The position numbers and the translations under genes are program-made. A stretch of 64,000 nucleotides of DNA from Heliocidaris erythrogramma (Eukaryota > Echinodermata > Echinoidea > Camarodonta > Echinometridae): assembly GCA_025617745.1 (NCBI GenBank), contig CM046863.1:9970935-10034934 (forward strand), read 5' to 3'. Positions 44,214 to 58,800 of the stretch are shown here, in pieces (the stretch's first letter is position 1; every line of letters begins with the position of its first letter). Under the pieces are notes generated by a model. That model had not been told where the DNA came from. It ran no database searches and was given only the letters and a program-made list of their open reading frames with translations.

Positions 44214-44361
44214 GGGCCCTCTTGCATAAAAAAGTTGCGATTAAACGCAACTCAAAAAATTAAACGCAAGTCAAAATTACGCGATCCTGATTGGTTGAAA
44301 ATCAAGTTGCGTTTATTTTTTGAATTGTGTTTAATAGCAAATTTTTAAAGCAAGAGGGCCC
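44214..44361. mobile_element. MITE, 148 bp, 'gggccctcttgc' ends
   Basis: Inverted ends of about 37 bp: gggccctcttgcataaaaaa against the complement of the right end (gggccctcttgctttaaaaa), continuing ttgcNattaaacNcaa on both sides. 'cctgattggttgaaaa' is in the loop. No firm target duplication. Confidence 0.82.
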
Positions 44362-45539
44362 ATGCAGTCCCGCATAACTTTACTTATAAGAAATATTGAG
44401 GCTTTCTGACTTGGGATGTATTGTGCAAAGTTGACAAAAGGAGCATTAAAACTCGAAATATTCATACCTATGAAGGGATTATTAGATTTGTCCTAAAACT
44501 TGGCATACAATTTTAGCACATCCTGCTCATCATAGTGGACAAGTATCAATACAAGAGCTTACTCTGTTTTAAAGTTATTGGAGATCAAAATGAGACAAGT
44601 ATTCAGGGTCGTAAAAAAGAAAACGAATAACTAAAAATCAAAGAAGACAAATATAGGCCTATTAAAAACTGTCAAAAGTATCACTCTAAGATTGTTTGGT
44701 GTTTCCTTATTTTCAGATTACTTAGAAAAAAGTATACTGTACATGTATACTTTTGTAGGAAATACCCAAAGACTGAAATTTGCCAATGCCGACCAAAAAC
44801 GCATTTATTAAGCTTTAGCTGAAAATCACACTAAGCGACTTTTAGGTGGTTCTGTGGTGCCTATATTATCACATATTCTGTTTTGAGCATTATAAAGTTT
44901 TGCCATGTGTTCCATACAAAATGTTATAGTGATACATATTTCCTTAAATTTTGACATTGATTACTCTGAGGATATTAACCTCGGGGTCCATGCAAATTTG
45001 AGCAATTTATTCAAAACCACAAGAAAATGATTCCACTTTTATTGTGTTATGTGCTAAGGCTAACATTTGTGATTACATAGCATAAATATAACATGATCAA
45101 GAAATGATGAATAAAACACGAAGAAGAAAGATGCAGATTGGAAATTGGTCGAGAAATATTAAACATTTTGCATGATTTTTTGAACAAATTTGCATATTAA
45201 ATTAACGCATCATATGAGAGGTTTTCCATACTGTTTTGTTGATTATCTATTTTTTAATTTGGTTTCAGATAGATGTATGTGTATATTCAAAGATACCATA
45301 AGAAATCCAAGTTTCTCTTAAAATTGGCTTGATAAGATTAGTCAGCAATCTTCAAATGCAGCGGACATGTTTGCTTAATGGTTCCGAGAGTTTTTACGGC
45401 AAAATGACTCCGTGAGGTGTCATTTGCTTTGAGCAGATTGCTGGTTATTTCCGTCAAGAAAGTGAGTAGTGTATGAGAAAAACAGAATCACAATATTTTC
45501 TGTGCTAATGTAGAAATTTGAAACTGAAAGTGTATCAGC

Positions 45540-45754
45540 TACACTCTTAGAAATATTGGGCAAAATTTTACCCAAATTTTACCCAACATGAGGGTCCTTA
45601 TGAGTCCGTCCAACTTTTGGGTAAACTTTACCAATTTCATTGTTATTTTTGACCAATGTTGGGTAAATGCATGTAAAAGTTGAGCAAGATTTAACAATCC
45701 TATGCCCAATCTTCATTTACCCAGTGGCATTTACCCAACATTTCTAAGAGTGTA
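45540..45754. mobile_element. Tc1/mariner-type MITE, 211 bp, TA duplication
   Basis: 45542-45752 starts cactcttagaaatattgggc and ends gcccaac/tttctaagagtg-type complement (tttacccaacatttctaaga). It has TA on both sides. Internal 'ttgggtaaa' or 'tttacccaa' motifs recur in both orientations. Confidence 0.85.
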
Positions 45755-48700
45755 AGTGAAAGTCTTGTGCATTGGGTTTTGCGTATACATGATTAGTGCG
45801 GCTAGGTTCAGCGCGTATATTTTCTTTGGTGCAATATGTGCAAAGACAAAGATGAATTGCAATTTCAAAGTTATAAGATACACTTTCCATTCTAAATTGA
45901 CACAGAGGTTAATAAAAGAAGATAATTATTAAAACTTGTCTCAGTGTATGAAGTTATACAGAGAAAAGTATCATTTGACTTTAAACAGGAATGTAAATTA
46001 CATTCTTTGGAAATGAACACTTTCAGATATGATATTCACATTAAATAATAGGTTCAAAAGCATGAGAACAAACTTAAATATCCATGCTGACTTAAGAGTG
46101 TGAAATTAAAAGTATAAATTTAAAGCTTGAGTAAAACATAAGCATAAACGAATGACAAATATTTTCTACTCAAATTTGTAGAGACAAGAGGTTTTGAAAC
46201 ATGGATTAGTGTTGAGTTTATGAAAGGAATAAGTGTGTTATTTGAAAGATATGAACTGACCAAGTTTGGATAATCAGAATATATTGCAAAAAAGGGACAA
46301 TTCATACATTAGTCTAATTTCAGACATCTTTAATTTATGTCTATCTTAAATAATAAATAGACTATAGACATTTTATATGAAGCAAATAATGCATTGAAAA
46401 CATTGGAATTGGCTCACAAATATGCATCATTTAATGCATTTGGGAATGGTTCAGATCTTGACTATCCAACTTTGGTTTTAATTCTGAACATGTATGCAAT
46501 TAATGCCAGCTAGCTCATGAATAGTGTTTACGATTATTTTGGTGATATACCTGATACTTTATAATGAAACCATTATGTAAATACATGTCGTTGTGTGTTT
46601 AAAGTGTTTGTTTAGTCATGATGTCACAGACTTTGCATTTGGAGAGAATTTAGACAACTTTAAAGCTAAAACTAAACTAGAATGAAGACACTTGTCCAGA
46701 AATGGATGCAATTTTATTATGATAAACATCAATTTATTTGCAAGATATTGCATTTGTCAGAAAATAAATGGAAACCAGACATCATGGATTAAAAGCAAAG
46801 ACTTCAAACCTTCATAATATTATGCTATAAAGAGTTGTCAGCAAGCATTTAAAAAGCATGTGGCTTCTCAATATATTTGGAGATATTCAAACTAAAAGTA
46901 CATGCATATGCAATGATACGAATTTATGGTCATGAAACTGAGGATTGTTTCCTCTCTTCTTAAATCCATAGATTGAATAAAGATTCAGTACATCGGTTCT
47001 TCGGAGGCCAGCTCAGTCGACCATTGTGCTTATTATACAATCTCAACGGAATGTGCCAGCTATGATTCCTTCTCCTCAATGATCCACATACTATATGTTA
47101 TACATGTTATATAGAGCTTTCTTTAATAATGCACTGATATATCACCATTTTTCTTTCTCATAGAGGATAGGAACAGGGCATAATATACTACAGAGGGAAG
47201 CAAGATTGATATGATATTAATAGATCTATGTAAATATTATTGAGTTCACATTCATGTTACACTATTGTATCATTATCATCGTATCGTTCTACAGTTCTGT
47301 GTAATACAATAGAACATTTTGCTTCACTGGGACACAATATGCGAGAAACGAAGCGATCCCTCTTTTTTCATAATTAACAATAATTGTCGCAAAGAATAAG
47401 CGGCCTAGAGGTCTAGAAAATCAAGTTAGTCAAGGACGTAGAGTGAACGAGCGCTTCCAGGTTTTCAATACACACAGTATTTAGACAGTCACTGTTTATT
47501 TTCAATTCGTGTTTGCAATGTACAATGTCCCTCTCATAGGGTATGTTAAATGTAAGATCGCGCCATTGACGCAATCCTACGACAGCAAATGACGCTAATT
47601 CCTTTGCTATGGGTATGAATAAAGTAAAACAAAGTTATCGGCTAAGAAAAAAAGGAACGTCCAGACATAGTTACCCTCGGATCCGTTCTTGCAATATTGA
47701 AATAAGCGAGTAGTAAATGAAATTATCTAAATGATAACGAAGTCTTCGTAGTTCATCTAAAACAAAGATTAAACAAATGTAATATTACGCCTTCTTGAAA
47801 GAGTTTGATTCATCTATTATTGGGCATTTTGGGGAAATGTCAACATGATCAAGAGGACCTGAAATAGGTGGGTTAACAACAAAAACGAAAAATATGCACT
47901 CTCTGATTGTTTAAAAACGAGGAAACAATTCTTATTTATTGCGTAACTATGGGATATGTATACAAAAGAGGATATTCTATTATAGTTTTCGCAGAACTCG
48001 GTCAGGAAAGTGCATCGCTATATAACGAGATACAGGCGAACAGATTTTAGTGCCAAAATTAAAAAAAACTACGATGATAAACTGCCAGCATATGCCCGTT
48101 AATGTAATGGGTTTTAGTCAGCTTTCATGATAGTGACAGATGAAATTTGATAATCGGAACTAAAGGGAAAGGTCTTGAAATTTCCCTTAATGATTATGAT
48201 TTTGACACTTTAGTTTCAAGGCTAAAGCTCAAGAAATTCATCTTGCTGAGGAAGGAAATTTTCAGAACGATATCGCAATGATTTACAGAACCACTGCATA
48301 TTTTCTTTCTTTTTTCGTCGAAATTAACTGCGCATCATAAATATAAACCATTAAATATCAAAACATTTCTAAAGCTCTCCCATTTATTATTGTTCATCTT
48401 AATCTGTTTACAATCTAAAAACTAAAGTCTTAAACATGTTAAATAAACATTTAAGAGGGCAGAGGAATGACTACTTTTTCAAAATGATAGATTAACACTT
48501 GTAACTTTGGGAGAAGGGGGGGGGGGGCAGAATATATCACACTGGAAATGTGTTTTTAGAGTGTATATATCAATTTCCAGATAGATTACTTTCAGAGCAG
48601 TAGATAAGAAATCATCGATATTTCTGACCACCCTTTTCAGAATCGATCGGTTGACTGATTCGATGTAAGAGTATTCGAAAGTCTATGCTGCAAGTTATAA

Positions 48701-51700
48701 GACGGTACCCATATTTCGATGGTCAGATACGGGCACTGGACCATATATTAACCCATGTCAATCGATCGTCCAAAAAAGCTTTCGTTGGTCTGCTTCATCA
48801 TACATCAGCATCAATAATCAGAACTGTCTGTGTTTCGCTCCCGTAATTATTCAATAGTGAGTTTTCGAATGTGTCGACGTGAACGCCGTCCTAGATCCTA
48901 CCAGCTACAACGGACTGCTTTGTGTAAAGTGCATACCGCGCTTTGTGCAAGAACGGCTCACCCGTCCACTGGTCAGATCGAGAACGCGTCAAACATGGTT
49001 TTGCCGTCTTCTCAAAAACGTGAACCTCGCTTCACCCATTGTTAGCTCCATGCTTCTCCTAATTTGTATGCAGTCAACACAAAGCAGTCCATTGTCGCTG
49101 GGACGATCTATGACGGCGTTCTACTTGACATATCCGAAAACTACTTATTAAGAGCTGACAAACGACAGATACATCAGGACGGGAAAGTATGTTTTTGGTT
49201 AACGTTATTTTTCATTCTTCGATTAGGTCTTCGAAACATGACGCCATGACTTACGTTACACGGAGTTACAGTGCGATACAATCGGCAGACAATCCCCAAC
49301 ATGTACAAGCGAAAGGTGAGTTTTGTACGCTCAAACAAAAAAATAAATACATAATTACTCTATCAGCATCAATAAAGATCAAGTTTTGAATTTTCACGCT
49401 TGGGTGAGATCAAGGTCTGATTAAGAGAATTCGAAAAATAGAGCACGCTATTAGCCCTTCAAATGTTAATGAATATGAGCATTTGCAAGACATTCTTGTT
49501 CAACAATGAAAACAATGAATGAGAAACAATGACGAGGATTGAGCTCTGGATGTCAATTGTAGTGCTTCAAATATTTCTCGTATTTGTTTCCCTCATACGA
49601 GCCACTTTCTTTTTGCCGAGTCAATACATACGGTCACGAAGACCTGGGCCCCGATTCGCTGCATGAAAACAAGTTAATCCAACGAGACATACTCGAGACC
49701 GACAACAAAGTGAACAAAAAAATACGTTACTCCGAATAGCAAAGAATCAATGGGTGTGGAGTCGGCTTCTCAGTGTGTCTGAGCAGCCACCTCCCTGGTC
49801 TGGGTATTATGATGAGGGTAGTGAGCTGAGTGTAAGAGCTGTTACGTAACCTTGTCAGCGTATGTTCGTCAAGGTCCGTTATATATCAATAGTTCTTAGG
49901 GACGGAGTTATGCCCAGTTCACTTTAGTGCACAGCACTGCAGCCATGCTATAATATCGACGGAATCGGTTTCCATTGGTTGTGAGGAGCACTAGTTCGTA
50001 CACCACATATAGGGCCATCCAGGAGCATAACAAGTCCCTGAACTAAAACGGAAATATCTCATTATTTATTATACTTTTGATGGCTCTAAGTAACGGAGGC
50101 TTTATACTTTCACGTGCAGCTCTCCAAATAGGTGCATAATGTATTGAGAGGAAGCTAGTTTGCATCACAAAACCTGGTCAGTCGTAAAAGAGTGTCTGCA
50201 CTATAAGACTACCATAGGCCATATATAGCTACTCCTGACACGACCAGTAGGTAGCTGGGCTAGGCTTCTCCCAAGACAAAATGATTTTCTGTTAAAGTGT
50301 CAAATTAGGGTCTATGCTCGCAGACTAATAGGAAGCGGCCAACTCTATAATAAGACAGTTTTTTAGTTAAGAAATAAATTTTAATATTAAGAAACAATGT
50401 TTTCATCTTCATGTATTTGTGAAAGTAACTCACTGGAATCAACTGTGAAAGGCTGGTCATGTAGTACATTACTGAAAGTCACATGTGTCCAAATTTGGTC
50501 ACACCTAATCAAACGCAAAGATGTCAAAAGCTTATATATTCTTTGAAAAGGATCTTGGGAAACAATTATAGATAGATTAAGTCACGGTGGAAATTGTACA
50601 CTCTTGTTTCCAAATTTACTTTTCAGGCATTTTAGAATTCTGATTTTGGTCAATATTAGGAATTTAAAAAAATATATAATATATATTTTTCTACATTACC
50701 CATTTTAAAATTTGGAACCAAGGTTTATAGTTTTAGTCATGACATTTTCTTTCCAAAGATTTGTTTCCGAAAATCCTCACAAAATTCCCATTTTGACCAT
50801 GTAACAATTAACGTACTAACAGTAACTTGTCGTTGCTTACAAGTTTCATGAAAGAGTTAGCCGGTAACTCAAAGATTGGCGATTGATCGGGCGACCAATC
50901 AATTATTCGTTCAATCCATATTTCCATTAATGATTAGTTTTAGAAATGGCAATCAGTCGTTAAAGATCACATTGCAAGAAAATCACAAATATGGCAATTA
51001 ATGTATCACTAGAAACTGGGAAGCTTACAGATGGCAATCGTATAAGTTTTATGTCAACTGCGTATCTGATGATTATAAAAACAACATAAATAAAAGCTCT
51101 TCTTAGCATCTGGAATATCCGAGGATTCGCCAGAAATATAGCGATGTTTGATGTCGTCACACTAGGGATCGATCCTGCTTAAGCAGACGACGTCCTATAA
51201 TGAATGAACGTAATTGCAATGCAATTATTTATCAAATTATAAAGAGTTTGGTATATTTAACATGACCTTAATTCACACCATTCTAAAAGGGAAAGTGAAA
51301 CTGATTCTGATAACTAAAACCGTTTGATTGTAAATACACAGGAGAAGGGTCAATGATCAATGAAATAAATCCCATTTTCAATTGAAAAGCCCTCCGAATA
51401 ATAGCATGGACGTATTCGTTCCTCTTGAAACGCCGAACATGCCCCGGTGCAAGCAGCTGAAAATACAATGGCGTCTTATTTTGTTCACAAGTGACCGATT
51501 CCTTTATTTTTTAAACGCTGCATTTTTCATCAAAATAATACCATACACGAAGTTAAGAGTGAGGCAACAGGCTAACATTAAGACTGACGCTAGTCAAGTA
51601 AGAGAAATAAGTGAAGAGGAGATGACAAAACAGGCACTGAAAAATGTGTAAGATGTTATGGGACATCGTCTGCTTAGACAGGCCTGGCCCCTGGTGTGTC

Positions 51701-51854
51701 GTCACACATCTTCAGCTGCTATATCGGGGGCTGTATTTTACCGTTTTATAATTGATAATAATCATTACTTCAAATGTTTCCAAGCGTTGAATTTGGATAA
51801 CCTGGTTTAGTTTATGCCATATATGCAATAAAAAGTATTAAGCCAATATTTACT
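45755..51854. other. Longest unique stretch; no gene recognised
   Basis: A+T-rich DNA without evident transposons apart from the 48938-49140 block. Short frames near 48830-49390 lack any domain or splice context. This low-repeat DNA could be intron or intergenic sequence of a gene beginning near 51.9 kb, but nothing shows that directly. Confidence 0.45.
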
Positions 51855-52085
51855 TTGATGGAATTTTCTTGTAATGTGATCTTTAACATATTTTTATGTT
51901 ACGGAGCCCTGAACATCATGTGGCAGATATTCCAACTCTTGTTATTCTCAACTGTTGTGATGATGATGTCATTCGAAGATTTGGAGTTTTGTCGAAGCGG
52001 TCCGAATCCTAGTGGTCTGAATCCTACTCGGAATGGCTATCAGGACGACTGCAGTCTCACCAGCCAATCAAATGCAACGACTTCA
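51855..52085 (+). CDS. Candidate 5' exon with signal peptide, cut by gap
   Basis: An open frame runs from 51855 into the N gap. From the second in-frame ATG (51918, context aacatcATGt) the peptide starts MWQIFQLLLFSTVVMMM, a plausible signal peptide. A polar, cysteine-containing stretch with an N-glycosylation motif (NATT) follows just before the gap. This would suit the extracellular start of a secreted or membrane protein. No family is recognisable from about 56 residues, and the exon end is unknown. It lies in the least repetitive part of the window, which favours a host gene. Chance remains possible. Confidence 0.3.
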
Positions 52086-52585
52086 NNNNNNNNNNNNNNN
52101 NNNNNNNNNNNNNNNNNNNNNNNNNNNNNNNNNNNNNNNNNNNNNNNNNNNNNNNNNNNNNNNNNNNNNNNNNNNNNNNNNNNNNNNNNNNNNNNNNNNN
52201 NNNNNNNNNNNNNNNNNNNNNNNNNNNNNNNNNNNNNNNNNNNNNNNNNNNNNNNNNNNNNNNNNNNNNNNNNNNNNNNNNNNNNNNNNNNNNNNNNNNN
52301 NNNNNNNNNNNNNNNNNNNNNNNNNNNNNNNNNNNNNNNNNNNNNNNNNNNNNNNNNNNNNNNNNNNNNNNNNNNNNNNNNNNNNNNNNNNNNNNNNNNN
52401 NNNNNNNNNNNNNNNNNNNNNNNNNNNNNNNNNNNNNNNNNNNNNNNNNNNNNNNNNNNNNNNNNNNNNNNNNNNNNNNNNNNNNNNNNNNNNNNNNNNN
52501 NNNNNNNNNNNNNNNNNNNNNNNNNNNNNNNNNNNNNNNNNNNNNNNNNNNNNNNNNNNNNNNNNNNNNNNNNNNNNNNNNNNNN
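52086..52585. other. Assembly gap, 500 N
   Basis: A round-number run of N, so probably an arbitrary scaffold gap. The duplicated copy of 31.2-42.75 kb begins 13 bp after it. Confidence 0.98.
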
Positions 52586-52598
52586 ATGAAACTAACTC

Positions 52599-52983
52599 CC
52601 CCTTCCAATGGGCGCGAGTTAATTTTACTTTTGCGGTCCATTTCCTTCTTATATTTGGGTCTTTAGGAATAAATGTAGACTGACACCCTCCTTTGTGGTG
52701 TTACTGCAACCTGCAACAACGCAGCGTTGCGGCATACTTTTTAAGAGGTGGTTTTACGAGGTGGTATACAGAACAGCAAGTTAGTTTGCACATGTAATAC
52801 ATAGGCAATATTGTAAACAAGCATCGGCAATGTCGGTTTTTGACGTCACACGTCAATCATGCTCGCGGAACGAGAATTCGGGGTTTAAAAGGGGGCGGAG
52901 CTTAAGAGACTGTTTTGATTTTTCAATTTAGATGAGATGCATGTACAAAATACCAAGAATTATAATTTCATAAAAGGGGACCT
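52599..52983 (-). pseudogene. Second copy: THAP exon (frameshifted) and TTAA transposon right end
   Basis: Corresponds to 31222-31607. One G is missing in the run at 52666, shifting the THAP frame within the HLFPKDP motif, so the domain cannot be made from this copy. The transposon end (…ggggacct, 52983) is followed by TTAA (52984-52987) and the LINE, as in copy one. The N-terminal exon is otherwise cut by the gap junction at 52599. Confidence 0.85.
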
Positions 52984-52987
52984 TTAA

Positions 52988-55892
52988 ATGAATGTAAGGA
53001 TGACGCAGATTTTATGTTATCGGGAAGGGAGTTCCAAATGTCGGGACCGTGGTGTCTTATGGTTCTGTGGACCAGTAGGGTAATGGGGTTTACGAGATGA
53101 ATATCAGATGAATGTCGTGTAGGATAGGAGTGAACATTAGTATTGTATGTGAAAGTGTGTTGAAATACCAAAGTAACATTTTCATTGAAAACTTAAACAT
53201 AAAGATAACGGTTTGAAAAATATGAATGTCATCTATTTTCAGAGTTTTAAAATAATAAAATAGAGGGTCTGTATTCGCTAGATAATGAGAATACGAGCAT
53301 ATGCGCAAAGCCCTTTTCTGAAGTCGAAAGAGAGATTGAATTCTGGTCTCACTGCTATTACCCCATGCTAAATTACAGTACGATATATGGGGGAAAATTA
53401 CTGAATTGTATATTGTATATAAAGCTTTTTTTAGGAAGAAGATATTTTAATTTATACAAAATTCCTATACCTCTTGATACGGAGGTACATACATTATTAA
53501 TGTGAATATTCCATGTTAAATTGGAGTCTATTGTAACTCCTAAAAATCTAGCGGCTTGTTTTTCTTTAAGTATCAAATCATCAATAACAATATTTTCTTG
53601 AAGAATAGTATGCGAATGAATATTTTTAACGTACATAAAATTAGTTTTATCAATATTTAATGATATTTTATTGCATTTAAACCATCGAGATAATTTAGCT
53701 AACTCAAGATTAAGGATTTTAATTAGGGTATGTACATTTTCATGCGAGTAAAATATATTAGTATCGTCGGCAAACAGAACATAGGTTAGGATTGGAGCAG
53801 AATTAATAATATCATTTATATATATCAAAAAGAGTAAAGTACCCCAAATTTACCCTTGTGGTACTCCACATTTAACATTAGAGGTTGTTGACGTGGCAGA
53901 TTTATATGCTACATATTGATGTATATTATATAAATAATCTTTAAACCATAATAAAGTATTCCCTCTAATCCCATAATGTTGTAGTTTATAAATTAAAATC
54001 TGATGGTCTATAGTATACGCCTTCGACAAATCCATAAAAACACCTATTGTATGTTCCTTTTTAGATAGAGCGTTAGTAATTTTATCACAAAGTTGTACAA
54101 TAGCATAGTCAGTCGAGTGATTTTTTCTAAAGTCAAATTGTTGTGGAATTAGTAAGTTATTAATATCTAAGAAAGAGTACAATCTTTTATAAACTATTCT
54201 TTCTAAGACTTTAGAAATACTCGATAACAAGGAGATGGGGCGATAATTAGTAATGAGGGAAGGGTCATCTTTTTTGTAAATTGGAATTATTTTTGCTGTT
54301 TTTAATGAGTTTGGAAATATGCCTAAAGAAAGGGATAAATTAAAAATGTGAGATAAAGGGGCGGCTATATAATGAATGATTTGTTTTAATAAGGATGCGC
54401 TTATTTTATCGTAGTCACTTGATTTGCTTGATTTTAATGATTTAACAATCTCTTTGATTTCGTGTATACTTGTTGGATTAAAGAATAAAGAGTTTTCTGT
54501 ATTAAAAGAGAGGTATTCAGAAAAGTGTGCATTATCACAACGTATTTTAGATGCTAAGTTAGGTCCAACGTTAGTAAAATAAGTATTAAATGCACCTGCG
54601 ATTTTATCTTCTTCGTTAATTCTGTCATCATTATAAATATATTCATTAATATTTTGTGTATTTTTCTGTCGTCCAAGAATTGTGTTAAGGGTTCGTCATA
54701 GTAAATCTGTATTGTTAGTATTGTTTTCGAGTTTATGCGAATAATATAAACGACGGGATAAGCGAATAATAGATGTTAGTTTATTACGATAACGAGTATA
54801 TTTGGCATGATTTTCAGTAGAGGGATGGCATAATGAAATTTTATATAACTTGTTTCTTGTACGAATAGATTTAAATATACCACTAGTAATCCATGGACGA
54901 CGATTACGTTTACTATGTATTTTTGTTCGAACTAAGGGTATATTTTTATTATAGCAATCTAAAAGTTTGTTTCAAAAATTATCATAAGCTTTATTTACAT
55001 CAGGTTCGCAGTAAACATCGTTCCAATCTTCACTGCTCAAATCCATTTTAAAGGAATTTATATTATCTTGAGTTTCTTTCCTGTGCATTTTAAATGTATT
55101 AGATCTATCCTGCAATAATGGGAGATCAGTTATTTTAGTAATCATAAATATTGGGAGATGATCCGAAATATCATAGTACATTATTCCGTAAGAACAATTA
55201 TTGGTACAGACATTGGTGAATATATTATCAATTCTTGAATGAGTGGAATTTGTAATTCTGGTTGGCTTATTAATGTGGGATTGGAATGCATACGAAGATA
55301 AAATATTAAATAAGCGATGACTTTGATTATTAAGAGGAGTAGAAAAATCAATATTAAAATCGCCAATGAAGTAATTATCCTTTTTTCATTGCAAATTTGT
55401 TCAAGACATTTATCCATATTATCAAAAAAAAAATCTACTATATTATGGGGTGGTCTATATACGACACCAATAATTTTTTTTTAAGCTTATCATCAATAAT
55501 TTCTAGAAATAAATCTTCAACCCCTATTAAGTGAATATCTGGTCTCAATTAAAATTTAAGAGTATTATGAAAATAGAGGGCTACCCCACCCCCTCTCCCA
55601 TTTTCTCGATCTGCCCGAAGTAACGTATAATTTTCAATATCATTATATAAGGGGTGAATTTGAATTTAACCAGGTTTCGGTTAATGCTATTAGCGAAAAT
55701 CAAAGAAAGAAAGATTTCAAAGTTATCAAAATTTTTATTTAGGCTTCTTATATTCAAGTGAAGTAAACTAAAGTCATTGCTGATATTGTTAATTAAGGAT
55801 AATGGTGAATTAAACATAGGATTAAATTCATCCACCGTATAATAATTACTTTCAATACTCAAATTCTGATCATTTAAGTTATCATTCAGCAT
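52988..55892 (-). pseudogene. Second copy of the decayed LINE ORF2
   Basis: Same domain order as 31612-34520, with FADDTNIF at about 53760 and SDHLPI at about 55160. It shares the stop after CGVPQG and the KAYTIDH motif-A deletion. It has additional small indels, for example near 55383 and 55430 (A/T runs) and at 55644, which alter the endonuclease frame relative to copy one. Confidence 0.88.
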
Positions 55893-58800
55893 TGATCAAA
55901 TAAAAGAGCCGTTCTTAAAATCCATAGGTTCGCAATATAGTACGGTGCGTGTGTGCCGGTGCAAGTGCGCAAAAAGAAAAATAGGATACAGGATGCAGGA
56001 ATGCAAACATGTATAATGATCGGACAGATTTTCGATTGGTAATAATATTAAACAGTTAACATATGAATATAAATCCCCAAAGATCAAAGGCAGGGGCATG
56101 ATGGGTCAAACAGATAGTAAATTTTCAGAATGAATGTCCGTGATTATTGTATACCGTAGTAATTATTACAGGGCGAAAAGAAAAAAAAATAAAAATAAAA
56201 AAGGCAAGAAGCAGTAGGACTATTCGTCAATAAGAACTACCAGAAAAGCTAAGTGAATCAGCAAGGATATAATAACAATGGACGCTTGTATTGAATATGT
56301 CTAGACTGCATGTTTCATTAAATCCATTCATTATCAATAGAACATTATACAATACCAGGATCATTTGATCATGAGTCAAGATACACTGTCCTTTTAAAAA
56401 CATCCTTTGATTATACCTGACGTACCGTGAATTTCGAGGTCTCACACCAGCAATGCAAAATCCAACATTTCGATGTTGTAAAAAAAAAGAACCAGAAACT
56501 GGAATATGTTTTTTTTTCTAATTCCCCTCCCACAGAGAAATGGCTTCCTTGCATTTTTTTTTAAATATTGGAAAGAAAAAAAAACATTATTCTATTCAAC
56601 ATTTCAATGTTGAAAGCAAGCGAACCAGACAGTGACATTTCTTTTTCGAAGTACTCTTCCCACACAGATATATCTTGCGTGTACTTTTTAAACATCGTTT
56701 TTCTTTGTTACTTCAAACAGCAGTTAACATAACTAAGTCTATATAAACCCAGGTATGACACTGAGACGATTGTGACTTCTCAAGTATATCATCTCTTTCC
56801 CGTTTAAGGTCGTTAACTAAAGGAAATTCTTCAATACCATGATTATGAGTGATTATACATTCTCTTTGTAGGATCATCTATTGATTTATACATGAACTAC
56901 ATTGTGAATTTGGAGGTCACACATCAACAATGTAAATCCACCATTTCAATGTAGAAAAAAAAAAACCCGAACCAGGAACTGGAATATGTTTTTCGAAATC
57001 GGTCTCCCACGCAGGCATGACTTCATTGTACTTTTTAGCCGACCTTGTTACTTCAAACGGCAGTTGCCATAACTGTATCAACACTGAAGTGAGTGAAAAT
57101 CATTTCTTTATTCAAGAAAATGTTCAAAATACATTACCAGGTCCACTATCCATTTGGACAGTGGCAGGTACACATAGAAAATACAGACTTGAGAAACATA
57201 TATACATATAAACGTACACTTAAACACAGGAGATGTAACATCCATACATTAGGATCTTTAAAAGGCAAAACAACCTAAATATCATCACGAATTAGCGATA
57301 ACAATGAAATATATAGGATATACGACAGCATTGCAATATATGTGCAATAAATAAAGTATATAATAATGAGGTCTGTGAAGTTGTTTTGATATTCGTTATT
57401 CGTTATTCGTTATTCGATATTCATTTGATATTCATTTGATATTAAAAAATGCCTAAAATCGGATTTTTTTTTTCCACGTATGCCTGGCGCCCACGGTCCC
57501 CGATCTGATGCCATGATGACCTTGACTTTGACCCCTCAAGGTCATGGTCAAAAATGGCGCCAAATATGAATACTAGCTTTTTGACGAACTGAAAGTGGCC
57601 CAAAATCCAAAATTTTTCCACCCCGCCTGGCGCCCACTATCCGCGATCTAATGCCATGATGACCTTGTTGTTTTGATATTCGTTATTCGTTATTCGATAT
57701 TCATTTGATATTCATTTGATATTGAAAAATGCCTAAAATCGGATTTTTTTTCGACGTATGCCTGGCGCCCACGGTCCCCGATCTGATGCCATGATGACCT
57801 TGACCTTGACCCCTCAAGGTCATGGTCAAAAAATGAAGATAGTTGCAAACAGAGGGGAAAAAATTGATATTATTAATATAAACGGGAGAGTTTAGTATCC
57901 TACTGCATATTATCAAATGAGCATGTATGGGGCATTGGACCATGTCTGCTCATGCCTACTATAAAATGTAATAAACGATGCGAGCAGAGCAGCCTTACTT
58001 AAATCATTAAACATGTCATTTGGTCGTTTGTTACAGCCACACCTTGCAAGAGTTTTCTTAATCCGGGTTTTATTTTCATAATCAATAAAGCCTCTCTGTC
58101 CAACTTCAATAGCTTCATACATAGTATCAAAACCAGATTCATTTAAATCTTCAGTTAATACTTTATACCTTTCTAACTTTCGTTTGAAAAGTATGAAAAG
58201 TCATAAAACAATACGCATGATACATATCGCATTAATACATGTACAAACTAACTAAATTGGAGAGGTTCTCATCTAATTGAATTGTACCCCAAAACCATTG
58301 CGACTTCTCAAATATAGTTCATTTATTACATCCTGTCAGTGCTCATTACATATTATAGAACAATATATCCTGGGATAATCTCAGTAGACCGACAACCCAC
58401 GGGTAGGAAATGATGAAACATATAGGACATATATGTACTGATACAAGCATGTCCCCTTTTACCAGAGGCGACCCTCGGGGGGGGGGGGGGGGGGGGGGGC
58501 AGCGCCTCCCCCAATTTTTCAGGCACCCATAAAGTGCTCCTTTCTATTTTGAAAAAGTGCCCCTCTTTACTCTGATAAGTGCCCCGTTTCTCTTTTATAA
58601 GTGCTTTTCCACCCTTCTGATAAGTGCCCTTTATTCTTTCCTTAATAATGCCCTTTCCCCATCCTATTCAGTTCCCCTTTTCAAATCTGATGAGTGCTTC
58701 CTTTCCATTAAGTCCCCCTTTTACCACTTATTAAGTGCCCTATTTCAAATCTGATGAGTGCCCATTCTTTCCTTCAGAATAAGTGACAATTTCCCCTTCT

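Noticed and set aside
49064..49390. Possible coding exons near 48.8-49.4 kb
   Set aside because: Frames are short and overlapping, show no domain, and include a block repeated at 42.7 kb in rearranged order.
52033..52683. Frames reading through the N gap
   Set aside because: The apparent length is made of unknown residues. Only the part before 52086 carries information.
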